A stretch of DNA of 64,000 nt from Mermis nigrescens (GCA_036768485.1 JAVLUZ010000154.1:38061936-38125935); one strand, 5' to 3'; positions 23,060 to 35,429 are shown, numbered from the stretch's first letter. Program-made: numbers and translations. Notes: generated by a model not told the origin, from the sequence alone.

Positions 23060-24355
23060 CATGCTGTGCATCTTTGGCGGTATCTATTTCTGGAATAATT
23101 AAGTGAAGGATAATCATGTCGCTTTGCTATCAGTAACTCATGATTAACTGAAATATTTCAAAATAAGTGAAGGATGTCAAGATTGATGTCGCGGTTTGCT
23201 CGCAAAAATCAGTTCTTTACATAGAACTTACTAATGCCTCGCCTCGGTTGTGCTTATCTCAAATTTTTCCTGTCAATGCTTAAAAGAAACTAGTTTTAGT
23301 GTAAATTTTCCTTTTTTTAGAAACTAATCAATTAGGGTTTCAAATTAATCGAATAAAAATACGTTTAATTAGTTTCCTAATGATAGGTAAAAATTACAAG
23401 GTGGCAGAGATAGTACTTTATTTGTATGATCCCTTTGGTTGTTCGAAAATCAATTTCTCTTCATCACTTCATATAATTCACCCTAAATTCTCTCAAATTC
23501 TCTCATCATCACTACATTTATTTTATTCAAAATTTCGTCAAAGTTTTAACAGGAACAATATTCTGAGTATTAGATCAAAATTTTGTTTTTTTTAATTTTT
23601 TTTCAAAAAATCAATATTTGGTTAAAGCACACGTTGTGACTACGATTGGTCACGGTGCAAAAGATTGTAAGCTATTGCTCTTTTCCTATATTTTTTAGAA
23701 ACCAATAGTATGCAATAATAACTACATTATTACATCATTTTTGCTATTTGATTTGTGATAATTATTAATAACTTTTTCAATTGAGCCGCGCTGCGAATAT
23801 GGTCTGTGTTAATCAACATAATGTGAATAATAAAGATATGCAGGGTGGCCCAAAAAAAGGCTACATTCCAATTCAACAGGTCATAACTTCAGCTGATATT
23901 AACTTGAAACGTAAAAACTAGCAACATTAGATAGATAAAAGTGAATTCTTTCGAGTCGTGTAAAAAATTTCGGCCAGATATCGATGCTTCGGGCGCTACA
24001 GCAATTAGTTTATACCCTACTTGAATATTGTTTTAAGGCCAATAGCATCAATGGTCCTGCCATAAGTTTGCATCCTATTTACACGATATTCTGAAATTTT
24101 TGCTCTCAGTAAGAGGCGTATCTACTCTGGGGCTTTAAAAAATGTGCTACTTAATTATTATAAGGGTAACAGGTCAAGAAAGGATTCTACATACGCAGTA
24201 ATGTGATACAATGCAGAAGCTCTGAGGTTAGAACAATATCAAAGTGAGGTGTAAACAAAAGCCTTAGTGCAGCACGAAACGCTGGCAGCTGGGCAAAATT
24301 TTCAACGCGGTGTAGACATAGATATGTCCGTCTATAAAGTGTAGCTGGTCCTAAA
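23060..24355. other. No gene recognised; possible transposon end at ~23842
   Basis: CAGGGTGGCCCAAAAAAAGG at ~23842 resembles termini seen in mariner- and hAT-type elements. I could not find a partner end before the microsatellite at 24.36 kb. Confidence 0.35.
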
Positions 24356-24359
24356 ATTT

Positions 24360-24361
<2 letters not shown>

Positions 24362-24433
<72 letters not shown>
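24362..24433. repeat. (TA)n microsatellite
   Basis: A ~72-bp uninterrupted TA run directly at the left end of element X copy 2. Confidence 0.98.
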
Positions 24434-24435
<2 letters not shown>

Positions 24436-25275
24436 TAAAGAAAATGCTCCGAAGACAAAAAAGGGAATATACTTGGGATTGTGAATTATCGAGGATGTAA
24501 ATGGAGGGGACTAGGAAAAATCTCCCTATAAGTTATATGCCGAAAATCGCAAAATATGTTAAAAATCAGACTTTCTCTAAACAATTCAAAAAATCGAAGT
24601 ATATTCTGCGGTCTCTGAAAAAAACGTATTATTTTAAAATAATTTTCTCTGATTGACATAATATCTTAAAAGCATATTACGTAATGCAACTTTTCGCAGA
24701 CTTCATTCAACTTTGAGTTGCTTAATAATGTGACTGAAAGTGAAATGCTGTTAACAAATCATAATTAAGTTGTTCGTATTTCATTATTACTAAGCATGTC
24801 ACTTAGCACATACAGCCATTCTAAGTGTCAAAGTGCAAGCAATATTCAAATTACCAAAAAAATTGATTGAAAAAAGCAGCGAATTAGCAATGCAGCAGCT
24901 AAGCGAATTGAATGAAATAGTACATATCGATGCATTCAAGACAATCGATGATATTGTTGCTTCGAAGCAGTAGGAAACACGGAAGCTTACGTGCAACAGA
25001 CCTTATGTAGATACTCTTTTACACATGTCTTCAACAATTGTTTACTAAACTTTTACATTTTTCAAAGGCCGCAGAATATACTTCGATTTTTTGCATTGTT
25101 TAGAGAAAGTCTGATTTTTAACATATTTTGCGATTTTTGGCATATAACATAGGGAGATTTTTTCCTAGTCCCCTCCTTTTACATCCTCGATAATTCACAA
25201 TCCCAAGTATATTCCCTTTTTAGTTCCATCGGAGCATTTTTCTTCGCTAGTTCCCTACTTTTAATTAGCAAGATT
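24436..25275. mobile_element. Element X, copy 2
   Basis: The left arm (24440-24620) and right arm (25065-25255) are reverse complements over ~185 bp, ending in GAAAATGCTCCG / CGGAGCATTTTTCTTCGCTA. The internal part from 24840 to 25060 is nearly identical to 58550-58750 in copy 3 (shared AGCGAATTAGCAATGCAG and CTTATGTAGATACTCTTTTA). Internal frames are short. Confidence 0.85.
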
Positions 25276-27775
25276 TGGAAATACAATATTAGATTTCATT
25301 TACTGTGCGGTTATTCTAATAATTGAATGGTTTAAACTTTACAAAGCTACTAGTTGTAGAAGAAACAAACATTCTGATTAGTAATTCTTATGTTACATAG
25401 AACATCCTGTAAAGAAATATGCTTCCAAAACTTTCTAGGGCTAAACTTAATTTACATTTTAAACTTTACACAAGAGTGTAAAGAATTTAAGTGGGATTAA
25501 TAATTTCGATATTGCTCTGATATAACGATCAGCATTTATTAAGAAATGAGATCTCTATAATGTTCCAAGAACAAATTAACATTAGATGTTAATCACTTTA
25601 CACTACTCTTCATGCGCCCCTAGCAGACGTATCACATCTGTTTCCATATATATTTTACGACTTTAGGGAAAAATAAGTTACTGTGAGGCTCTAGAATGAA
25701 GCTTATTATATATTGTAAACTTTACACTAGCAACAAGTGCTAAAGAAGATTTTAGTCGGATTTGTAAATTCGATATTACTCGGATATTACGATCAACATT
25801 CATGAAAGAATTACGTCTCCATAACGGTTTAATGACAAATAGACACAGATGTAAACCACTTTACATCACTGTTGAGTGTAAACAAGCGCGCACAGCTGAC
25901 ATCCTCATTTAATTTCATGTAAATTTTCAGATTTCGGCAAAAAATTTAGGATTTTGCAAAGGTCTAGAAAGAAGATAAACCACTTTACATCACTGTTGAG
26001 TGTAAACAAACGCACCCAGCTGGACGTCCCTTATTTGATTACATGTAAATTTTAAGATTTCCGCAAAAAATTCAGTTTTCGCAAAGCTCTAGAACGAAGA
26101 TTAATTAGCAGTGTAAACTTTACACAACCGCCTAGTGTAAAGAGGATTTTATTCCGATTTGTAAATCTGATATTACTCGGATATTATTATCAACATTTAT
26201 GAAAAAATTGCATGTCTACAATGGTCTGAGGACAAATAAACAATGAGTGTAAACTACTTTACATCACTGTTGGATGTAAACAAACGCGCCTACGTGACGT
26301 CTCACATTTGATTCTTTGAAAATTTCAAGACTCCAAGAAAAAATTAGGTTTCTGGAATGCTCAAAAACGAAGATAAATACATATGTAATGTAAACTTCAT
26401 GTAAACACCTAGTGTAAAGAAGATTTTGGTCAGATTCGTAATTTTGATATTGTTCCGATATTACGATTAATATTTATGAAAAAAATTAAGTCTCCATAAT
26501 GTTCTATGGGCAAACTAACAATAGGTGTAAACCACTTTACAACACTGTAGAGTGTAAACATATGCGCCAGACTGACAAATTATATTTTGGTTCCTGGTCT
26601 ATTTCTAGACTTGATAATCGTGTCCCTGACTCATAACCGGAGAAGCAGGCAGAAAAAACAAGACAGAAACGCATTTCAAACACCAGAATTTTTGACTTTA
26701 CACTCTCTAAATATTGATGTATAGACAATTTGCTTTGACATGCACCCGATATAAAGCACTTTATTTCTATTCTATTGGACTTATCCTGACTTCTGGACGG
26801 AGAAAGTGGCGAACAAAAAATGCAACAAAAACGTATTTTCCATCATTTAGAACACTGTAAACTTTAAAATTCCGTACCGAACTCCACATTCAGTTTAAAG
26901 AAATTCGGTTTAGTACAATTTGTAGCTTTTAAATCGTAGTACATTCCTATGTGCCAAATATCTCTTGCAAAAATTATTTGGTATGATTTATTAATCAAAA
27001 TGCGGAAAAACGTGTTTTTTCGCCCATTTTTTACCTCTGATTTCGAACTTTACATCCCCATAAATAACTCAATATTGCGTTTTTTTCAATGCGGTTTGCT
27101 GCGATGTGTAGCCCCTAAAAAGGCACTTTATTACAGCCGTATTCAATTAACCCTGACTCGAAAGCGGAAAAATTTGGCAGAGAAATCTTAGTTAAAATCC
27201 GTTTTTTTACACCATCAACTAGAGTGTAAACTTTTAACCCCAGGATCTAACTCACCATAGAGCGTAAAAGACTTTGCTTAATATGCAGAATGTAGCCCTT
27301 GATCCGCTCTACATTTCTGTCGGAGAACATTTTTAAAAACTCAAAACCGGAGTTAGTATCAGACATAAGCAGGTTGAAAACTCGACCAAAATGTGCTTTC
27401 TCACCCCGAGATTTTCGCACTCTTTACACTCCCATTCAAGAACTAATGCGAATTTCAACAAACAAAAAAAATTCATTTTGGAGCATCCCTTCTTCTACAA
27501 ATCTGTGCCATTAATTCATTTGAGGAGTCAATGCTGAGTTGTCCACATGCCGTCTGAAAAACCTCCTAAAATTCATCCTGTTAGAACGTTACACAAAAAC
27601 TTTACACCTTCTTTACACAGCCAGTTTTGAGTTTCAAGAGAAACAAAAAATACGGGCAGCGAATTTTTTTATTATCTATCTTTTGAAAAAAACCGCACCT
27701 TCTAGATGTGTCCTGTTATAGCTGTAGGGGGGTGCACGGGTGTTAGGGGTACCCAAGTATAGTTATAGCTACGCG
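25276..27775 (+). repeat. Composite repeat copy 2, tandem ~270-bp TTTACA/TGTAAA units and right part
   Basis: CACTTTACA words occur at ~25594, 25857, 25980, 26251 and 26531. This gives units of ~263-280 bp plus one short unit of ~123 bp. Each unit carries GTGTAAAC, CACTTTACA, GAGTGTAAACAAACGCG, a GATATTACTCGGATATTACG block and an ACGTCTC/CATGTCT block. More than 20 TTTACA or TGTAAA words occur in this segment. The unit array is followed by a non-tandem part ending TTAGGGGTACCC. The order is the same in copies 1 and 3. No conserved protein is visible. Confidence 0.85.
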
Positions 27776-27799
27776 CTAACGCGCGACCGATACTTATTT

Positions 27800-27895
27800 T
27801 CATATGCGAGCAAAAACAGCATAAGAATCTGCAAAAAAATCAGACCTTCTCTAACCAACACAAAAATCGAATTATATTCTGCGCCTCAGAAAAAA
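27800..27895 (+). repeat. Remnant of element X arm
   Basis: Pieces of the left-arm inner half (AATCAGACCTTCTCTAAC, AATCGAATTATATTCTGCG) lie just beyond the right end of composite copy 2. This suggests that another X element or a tandem composite once followed. Confidence 0.6.
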
Positions 27896-27899
27896 TGTG

Positions 27900-28420
27900 T
27901 CCTCTCAAACTATTTGTCACTCGAGTTCAAAAAAAAATTTTTTCAGATTTTTTTTCTGGAAGTCACCATTCCTGGTCAAAGTTCTTTATTTTTACTAGTA
28001 TTAGGCTTAGATTCATGTGAGTGGTAGTCAGGGATGGATAAAACCCAGATTCAAATAATTTTGGATTTTTGGGTTTTTTTGTGGCTTTTTCTGTTTTTTT
28101 TGGTTTTTTGGGTTTTATTGTGGTTTGATCAGCTTTATTTATGGAAATGATAGCTAGAGCTGATACAGTGGCTGGGAATACTTCCAACAGCTGCAAGACA
28201 CGAAACAAACAAAATAAGATAGTTTTTCATTCATTCTATGTGGGGATTAAATTGTCCCCGACTAGTAATGTTTAGCATATTCATCATATTTTTGCCAAAT
28301 TTCCATGTTTTTGGGCTCCATATCAGATTGTTACCTACTGTTCCAGTGTAAAAACATTGTTTGCTCTTGCACGTACTATATTTATTCATAGCTAACACTA
28401 TGAAGAACATCCATCATAGA
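27900..28420 (+). repeat. Left arm of a ~0.5-kb inverted duplication
   Basis: The reverse complement of this arm is found at 31340-31815. It includes TTTTACTAGTATTAGGCTTA, a hAT-like terminus CAGGGATGGATAAAACCC at 28029, a T/G-rich run and ATTCATAGCTAACACTATGA. Because homology continues on both sides of the hAT-like terminus, the duplication copied an already inserted element together with its flank. Confidence 0.75.
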
Positions 28421-28443
28421 ATCACGAATGAGTACTGTGTACC

Positions 28444-28522
28444 CACGTTAGGTGTGCTTTAAATAATTAAGATAAAAATTAAGACGTTAGGTGTGCTTTA
28501 AATAATTAAGATAAAAATTAAG
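28444..28522. repeat. 39-bp tandem duplication
   Basis: Two identical adjacent copies of a unit beginning ACGTTAGGTGTGCTTTAAAT. Identity implies a recent event. Confidence 0.9.
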
Positions 28523-29066
28523 AGAAGATTGGAACAATAATTTTGCTTCCACTTAAAATAAAACGCGTTAAATTTATCTTCTTCTGTCGAAGAGTTACAA
28601 TTTCGCAACGAGAGTTTATTTAAAACATCAAATTCTTCGAAATTCGAAAACAAACTAGTATGGTTTATCTTAGTATAAACCAATAGCAGCTTAATTAGAT
28701 TAATTAAAGCATCTGCACATTCAAGTTGAGAATTTCGGCTTCCAGACAAATCAAACCAAACCGCGTTTAATTCGGACGTACATCTAAGAAGTTCCTAATT
28801 CCTAGTACCAACACTCCATTCATTTTTTCACTTAAAAAGTATAAGCGCTGATTTTTTCGGTAACTTTCTCGATCAGTCATGCATGGGACAAACTTGACGC
28901 TCCTGTCAAAATGAAATTCTGTATGGTCTAGCTGTTTCTCGCTTGCCGTCCGTACTAATACATAAATTTTGAGCAAGGCTATTGCAAAGGACTCGCGCGT
29001 GAAACTCTGGGCCTTCTTGACATAGGGAAGAGGATAGGGAAAACTCCGCCGGCAAAAATAAGGCAA
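28498..29066 (-). pseudogene. Unidentified coding-like remnant
   Basis: Two minus-strand frames run 29066-28767 (99 aa) and 28749-28498 (83 aa). The first ends after FLDVRPN. Shifting frame there continues ELNAVWFDLSGSRNSQLECA and on through SLRNCNSSTEEDKFNAFYFK. The composition is more protein-like (mixed charged residues, few poly-K/N runs) than other frames in the area. I recognise no domain. It lies between the arms of the inverted duplication. It may be a decayed mobile-element gene or chance. Confidence 0.25.
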
Positions 29067-29969
29067 GTGAAGTCGTGAAAGATATAAGAAAATAAACTTC
29101 TTTGCAAAAATGCTCGAGTATGACCAGAAACATGAATTATCTAGTAAGTTTAGTGCAGTCTAATATTTCTGAATTGCTTATAATAAATTTAAGATTTAAT
29201 TCAATCTTTATCTTTTAAAATTATTCTAATCCTTTTTAATATTCAAGGCAATTCTAGCTCCAGGCAATTTTTTTGAAGACGAAACTGTCATAGCTCTTAA
29301 TTTACACGAGTATAGTACGATTAAATCATAGCAAATGACAAAAAACTTCTTAAGAGCACGGTTTGCGATTTCGCAAATGTAATGAAAACTAATCTCTCAT
29401 AACACACTGAATAACACAATATCTAATGAATATTATTACCCTATGTTATAATATACTAATAACAAAGAACTGGCTTCTCACTCAGTAACGCAAGCACATG
29501 TTATAGCGCAGTTGTTATTCAATCGAGTGATAAAACTATTTCCTCTTGAAAACTAGAAAAGCTGCTTTGAGCGGCCGCTGTAGATTGAAAAATTGGCGCC
29601 AAGTTGGCGCCCCTTTATTTCAAAATAAGACTCACTCACATATCCATTCAAATTGCTGAACAATAGACCATTCATGTGAAAAATTACCGTTAATTCTAAA
29701 ATAGATAGCACAAATTTTAAACCGTTCGTAACTCTAGCAAACTGCAGTCCACGTGAAGACTCCGTGTTTTAGCTTAAACACTAAATGAATAACACGAAAT
29801 AAAATGGTAGCTTATAACACTAACTGACCGTAGAAATCTACATACGATGGTAACTAGTTCGCCCAGGAATGGACACCATCTGCCCCAGAGAAAAACAGAC
29901 CGTATCTTCATGCATTTGAAAACGAGTGTATCAAAACCCTTGGTCAGTCTACCAACTCGCTTTCCGTCC

Positions 29970-30238
29970 ACACATGGGCGTGGGGGGCTTGGGGGTATGC
30001 ACCCCCAGAACTTGAAATACCACCCCCCCAGAAATCAGAATACCCCCCAGAAAAATTTTTTTTTGCTTTTTTAGCAATTTTTTGACGCCATTGGATAGTG
30101 CCTCAATGAGAAACGTCGAAAAATTGTGTTTTTTTCGCCATACGACCACTTTTATGACCATTTTTTGACCTTTAAAAATTTTTCACCCCCTCCAGAAATT
30201 TTTCATCCCCCCAGAATTTTGGTGCTGCCCACCTATGA
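29970..30238 (-). mobile_element. Family A MITE with perfect 8-bp TSD
   Basis: Reverse orientation, from ACACATGGGCGTGG to GCTGCCCACCTATGA. TTCCGTCC occurs at 29962-29969 and again at 30239-30246. Confidence 0.93.
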
Positions 30239-30239
30239 T

Positions 30240-30800
30240 TCCGTCCTATCGCCAATCATCTGATTTATCTTACGCCCGTCGTATCTTTTCTTTCAATTAA
30301 ATTTATCATAACGTTGTTTTTAATATAACCCTATTGTAGTCACTAAATGATATATAGCAATCACAGTTCACGACAATCTATAGACTAAAATCAGCCAGCC
30401 ACCGCAATCGACTACACAAGTATCGTAACTTGCGTAAAACAAGTCATTAATACGAACAAAAAAAAGAAAAATACATAGATAAAGAAATAGTTACAGAATG
30501 CTGTTAGCGAAAGGGAACATAAAAAACACGAGAAAAATAAGAATACGCATGGATTTAATTATGAAACATTACAATAATTACAAGACTTTTTTATATATCC
30601 TATCTATTATACCGTTTTAGCAATGTAAAGGACGCGTTCGTCTCTGGATGAAACTTCAAAGTCAATAAATTTTAGGGAGGTCAGTACATCAACGTGATAT
30701 TATACCTAGAGCGAAAAAATTTCAAAATAATGCAAAGGATGCGCTTGACAAATATATATGTAACTTAAAGGATCTGCTAGTGATTTGTAGACTAGACCAG
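30240..30800. other. No feature recognised
   Basis: AT-rich, with only short frames. Confidence 0.4.
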
Positions 30801-30809
30801 ACGTGTTCT

Positions 30810-31198
30810 TGGCAAGAGGAGGCTTTTGGAGGGATTTCAAACCACCCAGAATGGCTGCAACCCTAACCCAAAATTGTGGAGTTTTTTGAAAGTTTGTAAA
30901 AGTTGCAAAAAGTGTGTCCTTTTTAGCGTTTTTAGCTCATTTTTGGCTCAAAAATTCAGATTTTGGCGCTTCACGCCATATACACATTTTACACTATGTT
31001 TTATTCAACTTACTCAATTTTCCAAATTTTTTGAAAATATTTTACGTTTTTCTATTCGAGAAAGAACGAACATTGTCCGAAACGTCATAAAACAGCGTTT
31101 TTGACGTGGACCCCTCGTTTTTTAGCCCAAAAGATGCACTCTTTAAAAATTTTTCAGGCCTGACCCCCATCTAGAATTTCCATGCTGTACATGTATGG
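30810..31198 (+). repeat. Family B repeat
   Basis: A ~390-bp block from GGAGGCTTTTGGAGGGATTT to ATTTCCATGCTGTACATG. It shares its order of blocks with 41512-41915: G-rich head, CCACCCAGAATGG-like motif, a TTTTAGC..TTTTGGCTC core, GTTTTTGACG and the ATGCTGTACATG tail. The open frame 30826-31104 falls in it and is not conserved. Confidence 0.6.
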
Positions 31199-31339
31199 AC
31201 TAGACCCCAGAATTTAATTTTTGATATTTTTGTTGTTTATTCAATTTTTATTGCTATCTGATAGATTTTACTTTAACCCCAGCACTACTAATAAGGGTAA
31301 AAAGTACCAGAGTCATGATTTTTATGTAATAGATGTTAT

Positions 31340-31815
31340 TCATAGTGTTAGCTATGAATAAATATAGTACGTACGAGAGCAAGCAATGCTTTTACATCGA
31401 AACAGTTAAAAAATTGATATGGAGTCCAAAAATCTGGAAATTTAGCAAAAATATGCTTAATATGCTATATAACTACGTAGTCAGGAAATATTTTACCCCC
31501 ACACAGAGTGAATGAAAACCTATCTTATTTTGTTTGTTTCGTGTCTTGCAGCTTTTGAAAGTATTCCCAGCTACTGTATGTGGCTCTACCTATCATTTCA
31601 AGAAAAATCAATAAAATCCAAAACCCAAAAAACCAAAAAACCCAAAAGAACCTAAAAACCCAACATTAAAATATTTAAATCTGGGTTTTTCCATCCCTGA
31701 CTACCTACCACCTACATAAATCTAAGCCTAATCCTAGTAAAAATAAAGAAGTTTGACCAGGAAAGCTGACTTCCAGAAAAAATTCAAAAAAAAAATAATT
31801 TTTTGAACTCCTGTG
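31340..31815 (-). repeat. Right arm of the inverted duplication
   Basis: Reverse complement of 27900-28420. It contains TCATAGTGTTAGCTATGAAT and a hAT-like end GGGTTTTTCCATCCCTG at ~31699, then TAAGCCTAATCCTAGTAAAA. The arms are ~2.9 kb apart. Confidence 0.75.
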
Positions 31816-31819
31816 AGCG

Positions 31820-32700
31820 CGTGGCGCGTGCAAGCAGGCGCGCCATCATATAACTGTCGTGAAAAATGTCTGTCAGTAAAAATCTCAACTATAATAGCTC
31901 TTCCTATAGATAAATGGACCGCGAATCTCATCAAATAAAGTATGTATAGTCGCATAATGTAAGAATTCTCATCATAAAATGCAGAAAACAACAAAGAATT
32001 TCGACATCGGACTTCAAAGCGATTTTTCACCAACTACAGTGAACCGTGAATGCTTAAAAAGCAAATTTGTGCACCAGTATGACTTGCGCATCTAACAAGA
32101 TATTATTTAATGATTTCCGCTTAATAGAAAGAGAAATATGTCGATTTCTTTCAACCATACTTTTTCCCATATTTACACTTAGTAGTGCTAGGGTAGCCAA
32201 AAAACGTAGGTACTTTATATCCTTGTATTATAAATTATTAGGCCCTTTCTGACCTTCAAAAATTGGTCGGACCGCCACACACGGCAGAGCTATACGTAGC
32301 TCTGCTAATACAAATATGCATATTCAAAACTGGATCCTATTATTTTTCCATTAACTTGAATACGTAGTCCTCGCGCATGAACGTTCATATACACAAGTAT
32401 AAATAGAGGCAAGGGTCAAAAAGTAGTAAAAAGGGGCAAATGTAGGATAAAAGTACTACAAATAGAGCCAAAGGACAAATTAGCGAAAAGTGACACATTT
32501 GAAGCTAAGTAAATGCTAAATCTCTTGTCTCTGGTGTCTTACACGCACACATACTTTCGATAAAAAATTAATAATATCCACTCAACCATTTGTTATACAG
32601 GGAAACAATGGTCATTTCAACGTTCTTATATATAAAGTCTTCATATAAATGAGTATGAGAACATATTGAGTAGAAACTCGAAATTATTAGACTTCTTGAA
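31820..32700. other. No feature recognised
   Basis: AT-rich sequence. GCGCGTGGCGCGTGC at ~31815 is a small GC-rich island. No gene or terminus is identified. Confidence 0.4.
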
Positions 32701-32704
32701 TTGG

Positions 32705-32890
32705 TTTTAAGCTGTGTCTATAGTCTGTTTCAGATAACTTTGTACATAAATTCTAAAAATTTTTAGCGACAGCAAGCCGTAGGTTACGATAATCATATAT
32801 CAGAACATTGCTATAATCGCAATGTATCACCTTATTGTCGGAGATAGTTTTACAATTTATAACCTCATTTTTTAGAAATAGACTTTAAGC
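32705..32890 (+). mobile_element. Family E MITE (mariner-like ends)
   Basis: Starts TATAGTCTGTTTCAGATAAC and ends GAAATAGACTTTA. The middle carries GTTACGATAATCATATATC and GCTATAATCGCAATG, shared with 35982-36151, 37148-37590 and 57783-57930. TA-flanked ends of this kind suggest a Tc1/mariner-type MITE. Confidence 0.65.
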
Positions 32891-33169
32891 TGACAGAAAT
32901 GAGTGGCTGTTTTCTTAAGTATCTACTAATTGAAACTATGATATACATATTTAGCCATCCTTTTTCTTATATGTTATCACAGCGAGTGCGAATTTTGTGC
33001 CCCCTCCCTCACAGCAACAATGGCACATACCCGAGAGGTGCGGTTTCTTAATCGATAGATAATTAAAAAACTCGATGATGATTTTTTAAAATTGTGTCCA
33101 CTCAATACCGACTTAACAATGAATTTGTAAACTGTAAAGCCGAAAGTTAAAAAGAATTGAGGAAGGCCA

Positions 33170-33432
33170 AATTTCTTTTATAAATGTTGCATCTGAGTTG
33201 TGAATTAGGAATCTGACCGTAAAAGTTCTTTTCGTCAATTGTTGTTGCACAAAAGTGTTAATTATACTTGTTTTTTACTATTTGTGTGTCCTCGAGCTTA
33301 CCTGACTCAGTTTTCGATTCTATTCAGCCTAATTGGTTTTGAAATTTAGACAAAACTCTAGAGGGACATTTTTTAATATGATAGTTGCAAACTAATAAGC
33401 TGCTTAGTTAAAAGAGTCTGAGGCGATATAAT
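33170..33432 (+). repeat. Family G repeat, left part
   Basis: GAATCTGACCGTAAAAGTTC and the following ~120 bp match 63590-63700 (GAATCTGACCTTAAAATTTC, then a GTTGTACCAAAG-like block). A family A MITE interrupts it at 33433. Confidence 0.45.
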
Positions 33433-33701
33433 CACACCTGGGCGTGGGGCTTTGGGGGGTATGCACCCTCCAGAAACCAAAATACCCCCCCAGAAATCAA
33501 AAATACCCCCCCCAGAATTTGCAATTTTTGAAAATTTTTTTCGTTTTTTTCGCAATTTTTTGATGCCAATGGATAGTGCTTGATGAGAAACGTCGAAAAA
33601 TGGTGTTTTTATCGCCATACCAATCATTTTTAAGGCCATTTTTTGACCTTCAAAAAAATCTTGCACCCCCCCCCCCAGAATTTTCTTGCTGCCCACGTAT
33701 G
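33433..33701 (-). mobile_element. Family A MITE
   Basis: Reverse orientation, CACACCTGGGCGTGGGG to GCTGCCCACGTATG. The flanks GATATAAT and GATATATA agree at 6 of 8 positions. Confidence 0.85.
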
Positions 33702-33960
33702 GATATATATCTTCTTCTGCCAGCTTCTCCGCTCTAAAGCGGAACGTTATTGTTATGCTGATGATGTGCCCTCTCCTTAGCATTACACAGCCCTTTTTAT
33801 TTTGTTTCTTTACACTCAAAATTTCATCGTTAGTTGATGTGTAGAGTCTACATTCAAAATCTATTTTCCGTCCGGAGCAACTGTCCATAGATAGTGAATT
33901 GTTTTAGAAATGTTCTCTGTAAAGTCATAATAACGAATCTGACCTTTAAATCATCTGACA
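33702..33960. repeat. Family G repeat, right part
   Basis: Contains ATGATGTGCCCTCTCC, CATTACACAG and TTTATTTTGTTTCTTTACAC. Similar words in similar order occur at 63840-63935. Confidence 0.4.
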
Positions 33961-33964
33961 GCCG

Positions 33965-34785
33965 ATGTGCTGTGGAATTATAAAGATGTGAAATATCAAT
34001 TATGCAATGGTTTTTGACCTTATCTGTAATACATAATCATTTTTATTTGCAAGCGTGCACTATTTCTAAAGTTAACTGGAATGAGAAACATTTTTCAAAA
34101 TAGTATAATCAAGTTTGAACTTTCTTTGTAAGACTCAGTTAATGTGACAGGTACCTACCTAATTATCGTGTTTTGTGGAAGCAAGGAAAATCAATTCAGC
34201 TTTCTTTCCTTATATTCTATATATATGCAAATTATGAAAACAATGAATTAAAATCCAGAATAGATGAGTGTGTTCGTGCAGGTGGTTTTCATGTCGTTCG
34301 CAGAGTGAAAAAGGGTCACAGGATTTTAATCTTTTCTACTCTTTTCCAGTTTTTTCATCGACAAAACCAGGATTCTTTGAGGGATTTATGGGCCAATTCA
34401 GGTTTAGTAATCTGCTATCAGCTTCATTTGATCATTTGGAATATTTTGTGTTTACATATATTTTGTGTGTACATAATACAAAAACCTTTTAAAATTTCAT
34501 TTCTGTAATGAAGTTGGTAGATATAGACCGGAAACCGATTCCAATATTTTTTCCATGTTTAAATCTATGCAAACGTGTGTTCCTTCGATTTTCGGTATCT
34601 ATGCGGTTCATAATTATCTTGAATTGTTTGCATTCGTTGGCACTTCAGCTAAATTATTTATTTTTGGCCTGATTCATTGATGTTGCCTTGCTCAACAACT
34701 ATTTGCATCGCTTTCTCGTGCGTTGGTCAATTACATGCAATGGAGGCCAATATATGATTACAATAATTTTACATTGATGTGTTTG
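33965..34785. other. No feature recognised
   Basis: Frames at 34173-34508 and 34268-34492 overlap each other. They show no domain and no splice-bordered coding block. Confidence 0.35.
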
Positions 34786-34789
34786 ATGC

Positions 34790-35045
34790 CATGCCTGCGT
34801 GCATGAGCTTGAGGGGTTTATGCACCAGCCAGAAACCAAAATACCCCCCCCCCAGAAACCAAAACACCCCCTAGAATTCAATTTTTAAAAGTTTTTGTTT
34901 TTTCCGCAATTTTTCGACGCCAATGGATAGTGCACAATGAGAAACCTTAAAATAGTGTTTTTTCGCCATACCATTATTTTAAGACCATTTTTTGACCTTT
35001 TAAAAAATCCTGCACTCCCCAGTGATTTGGTGCCACCCACCTATG
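34790..35045 (-). mobile_element. Family A MITE, diverged
   Basis: Reverse orientation, CATGCCTGCGTGCATG to GTGCCACCCACCTATG. Internal CCCCCCCCCAGAAACC and CAATGGATAGTGCACAATGA are diagnostic. No TSD is seen. Confidence 0.8.
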
Positions 35046-35429
35046 CCTATCTTTCGTTTGCTCTTTCTTTAGATGCACTATTTAACTTTAATTATATTAG
35101 TAACGCCTTTCAATTGCCGTAGATATTGCTTTAAATTTTATTTATCTGTGTTATCTTTCTTTTGATGTCAACATTTCCAATTGTAGCTATAAACTATTGA
35201 AGTAATCTAAATACTTGCGATTGATCATTGCTTGAACAAGCTCTAGATATAATTTTCCTCGAGCATTTTGGGTTTTAAATAAATTGAGATAATATTTACA
35301 CTAATTATTAAATCGATTCAACGGTCCTTTTGACGTAGGTCCACATTTTTGTCTTTTTAAATAGGTTGGACAGTCTCTTTTTGCAATGCAGACGCAATAT
35401 TAACGAATAAAATCGTGTTAAAAAAAGAA

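Noticed and set aside
24799..24996. Small membrane-like frame (minus strand) inside element X
   Set aside because: The equivalent frame in copy 3 (58.55-58.75 kb) is not preserved, so it is unlikely to be coding.
33373..33888. A 171-aa minus-strand frame, the longest non-repeat open frame
   Set aside because: It runs straight through a family A MITE and its flanks; the C-runs and A-runs of the MITE keep the frame open by chance.
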